Source: Microbacterium sp. SSM24 (lineage in GTDB: Bacteria; Actinomycetota; Actinomycetes; Actinomycetales; Microbacteriaceae). From it: a stretch of DNA of 64,000 nt. Positions 60,926 through 64,000 of this stretch are shown here, one piece after another. Positions within the stretch are counted from its first letter, which is position 1, and the number at the start of each line of letters is the position of its first letter. Both the position numbers and the translations under genes were made by a program. Location of the stretch: NCBI RefSeq assembly GCF_025989145.1, contig NZ_JAPDNQ010000002.1, positions 740,332-804,331 of the forward strand, in the 5' to 3' direction. The notes under the pieces are model-generated. The model saw only the letters and a program-made list of their open reading frames with translations. It was not told the DNA's origin and did not search any database.

Positions 60926-61962
60926 TCAGGGGCGGTGGAAGGGATCCGCGTAGAGCTGCTCGGGAACTCGGAACCCGAAGATCGCCCGCCCGGTCGACCA
61001 GATCGCGGCCGCGCCTGCGCGCAGCAGGTCGATCGGCCGGTCGCCCTCCGACACGATCCGCACGTCCGGTCCCTCGATCCGCACCACGGCGCCTCGCACC
61101 GTGGCGACGTCGCCCTCGATCTTCACCTCGGGATACGGCTCGTGGAGTTCGCGCAGGTCGCCGAGAATGAACGTCGGCTGCGACCCCTGGGGTGCCGCGA
61201 GGACGTGCTTGGGCCGGTCGATTCCGGTGAGCACCAGCGCCGAGTCGATTCCGGCCCGGTTGGCGCCGAGAATGTCGGTGTCGAGGCGGTCGCCGAGGAA
61301 GAGCGGATGCTGCGCCCCGAACCGGGCGACGGCCTCCTCGAAGATCGGCACCTCGGGTTTGCCGGCGACCGTCGCCAGACGGCCGATCGCGGTGTGCACG
61401 GCGGACACGAGCGTGCCGTTGCCCGGCGCGACACCGCGAGCCTGCGGAATCGTCCAGTCGGTGTTGGTGGCGATCCAGGGGATGCCGCCCTCCTCCTCGG
61501 GCACCTTCAGCGCGAACGCGGCCTCAGCCAGTTGCGTCCAGCCGACCTCGGGCGCGAAGCCCTGCACGACGGCCGCGGGGGCGTCGTCCGCGGATCGCGT
61601 CACCACGAATCCGGCCTTGTTCACCTCATCGACGAGGCCGTCGCCGCCGACGACGAGAATCGTCGATCCCGGCGCCACACGCTGCGTGAGGAGGCGCATC
61701 GCGGCCTGAGGGCTCGTGACGACCTCGTCCGGTCGGGTGGAGAGACCCAGTTCGGACAGATGCGCCGCGACCGAGGCATCCGTCCTCGAAGCGTTGTTCG
61801 TGATGTATCCGAGGGTGCGGCCGTCACGCGCGCGAGTGAGGCTCTCGACCGCATGCGGCAGCGCGCCCGCGCCCGCGTAGACCACGCCGTCGAGATCGGC
61901 CAGCACGACATCCACGCCGTCGAGCGGACGGGCCGGCTGCGACGGGCGACCGAACAGCGGCA

Positions 61963-61963
<1 letters not shown>
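60926..61963 (-). CDS. HAD-superfamily (class IIA, NagD-like) phosphatase
   Basis: A 345-residue HAD hydrolase. Motif [17 protein letters not shown] (nucleophilic Asp), motif [11 protein letters not shown], motif III lysine in [13 protein letters not shown] and motif [20 protein letters not shown] are all present; the class IIA cap lies between II and III. The M. tuberculosis gene in this position (Rv1692) is a D-glycerol-3-phosphate phosphatase, so that activity is inferred here. A C-terminal extension of about 60 residues follows the core. ATG overlaps the TPR gene stop (TGATG). Confidence 0.92.
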
Positions 61964-63834
<1,871 letters not shown>

Positions 63835-63880
63835 GTCTCGGTTCCTTCCGATGCGCATATTCAGTGTGTGGGGGTTAACG

Positions 63881-63914
63881 CGAAATGGCCACCCGTCGTT
63901 GGGTGGCCATTTCG
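63881..63914 (-). terminator. rRNA operon terminator
   Basis: Perfect 14-bp stem CGAAATGGCCACCC / GGGTGGCCATTTCG with a 6-nt loop, 10 nt after the 5S 3' end on the - strand. Confidence 0.88.
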
Positions 63915-63923
63915 GTAATGGAA

Positions 63924-64000
63924 GTCCGGCGGTGTCCTACTCTCCCACAGGGTCCCCCCTGCAGTACCATCGGCGCTGAGAGGCTTAGCTTCCGGGTTCG
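63924..64000 (-). rRNA. 5S rRNA, 3' part (truncated by window)
   Basis: About 77 nt of the 3' part, recognised by the - strand segments AAGCTAAGCCTCTCAGCGCC, GATGGTACTGC and GTGGGAGAGTAGGACACCGC. The 5' part, and presumably 23S and 16S, lie beyond the right edge. The 3' end is set at the C of GCCGGAC and may be off by a few bases. Confidence 0.93.

Overview
The window is high-G+C chromosomal DNA of an actinobacterium. Gene content (class II DAHP synthase, PASTA-domain kinase, GarA FHA protein, FadD15-type acyl-CoA ligase, the scpA-scpB-rluB-cmk-der block) and protein style fit the Microbacteriaceae, most likely Microbacterium or a close relative. The genus is inferred from protein style, not measured. 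Most of it is ordinary core genome; the accessory-looking parts lie at about 36-45 kb.

Layout. 1-5.9 kb: C-terminal end of a PASTA-domain Ser/Thr kinase, aroG (class II), then glucokinase and plsC (opposite strand to fadD15). 5.9-12.3 kb: def with an EspI/MinD-like ATPase, pyruvate carboxylase and a lone ParA. 12.3-19.3 kb: a divergent Lrp regulator/PLP enzyme pair, the garA-ftsR-MerR regulatory block, a small copper-handling group (Cys-rich storage protein, CopC) and lpdA. 19.3-25.1 kb: thioesterase, CYTH protein, glgP, a glutamine amidotransferase and a YihY membrane protein. 25.2-36.0 kb: a complete type IV pilus locus, with pilB on the + strand convergent with pilA, two minor pilins, a large beta-helix minor-pilin-like protein and pilD-M-N-O-T-C on the - strand. 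36-47 kb: mostly single-gene units (DUF3800, DUF1905, SRPBCC, glycosyltransferase, two GNATs, a secreted beta-helix protein behind a CebR-like operator, aldo/keto reductase, small membrane proteins, tRNA-Pro, YhhN, S4 protein, a Nudix-nuclease fusion).

47.4-63.8 kb is one nearly continuous - strand run: TPR-like protein, HAD phosphatase, a 58-aa protein, tlyA, nadK, recN, pyrG, Nudix, xerD, parA, scpA, scpB, rluB, tyrA, cmk, der. From memory this follows the M. tuberculosis order Rv1691-Rv1713, with a few genes missing and tyrA added. A 5S rRNA gene enters at the right edge, so an rRNA operon lies just beyond.

Two genome-wide traits stand out. Many transcription-unit heads have a TANNNT hexamer ending 6-8 nt before the start codon and little or no Shine-Dalgarno sequence, the architecture of leaderless mRNAs. 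The heptamer GGATGCC/GGCATCC occurs about once per 900 bp, several times more often than base composition predicts. Genes inside operons usually overlap by 1-17 nt (TGATG, ATGA, GTGA), and I used this to choose starts.
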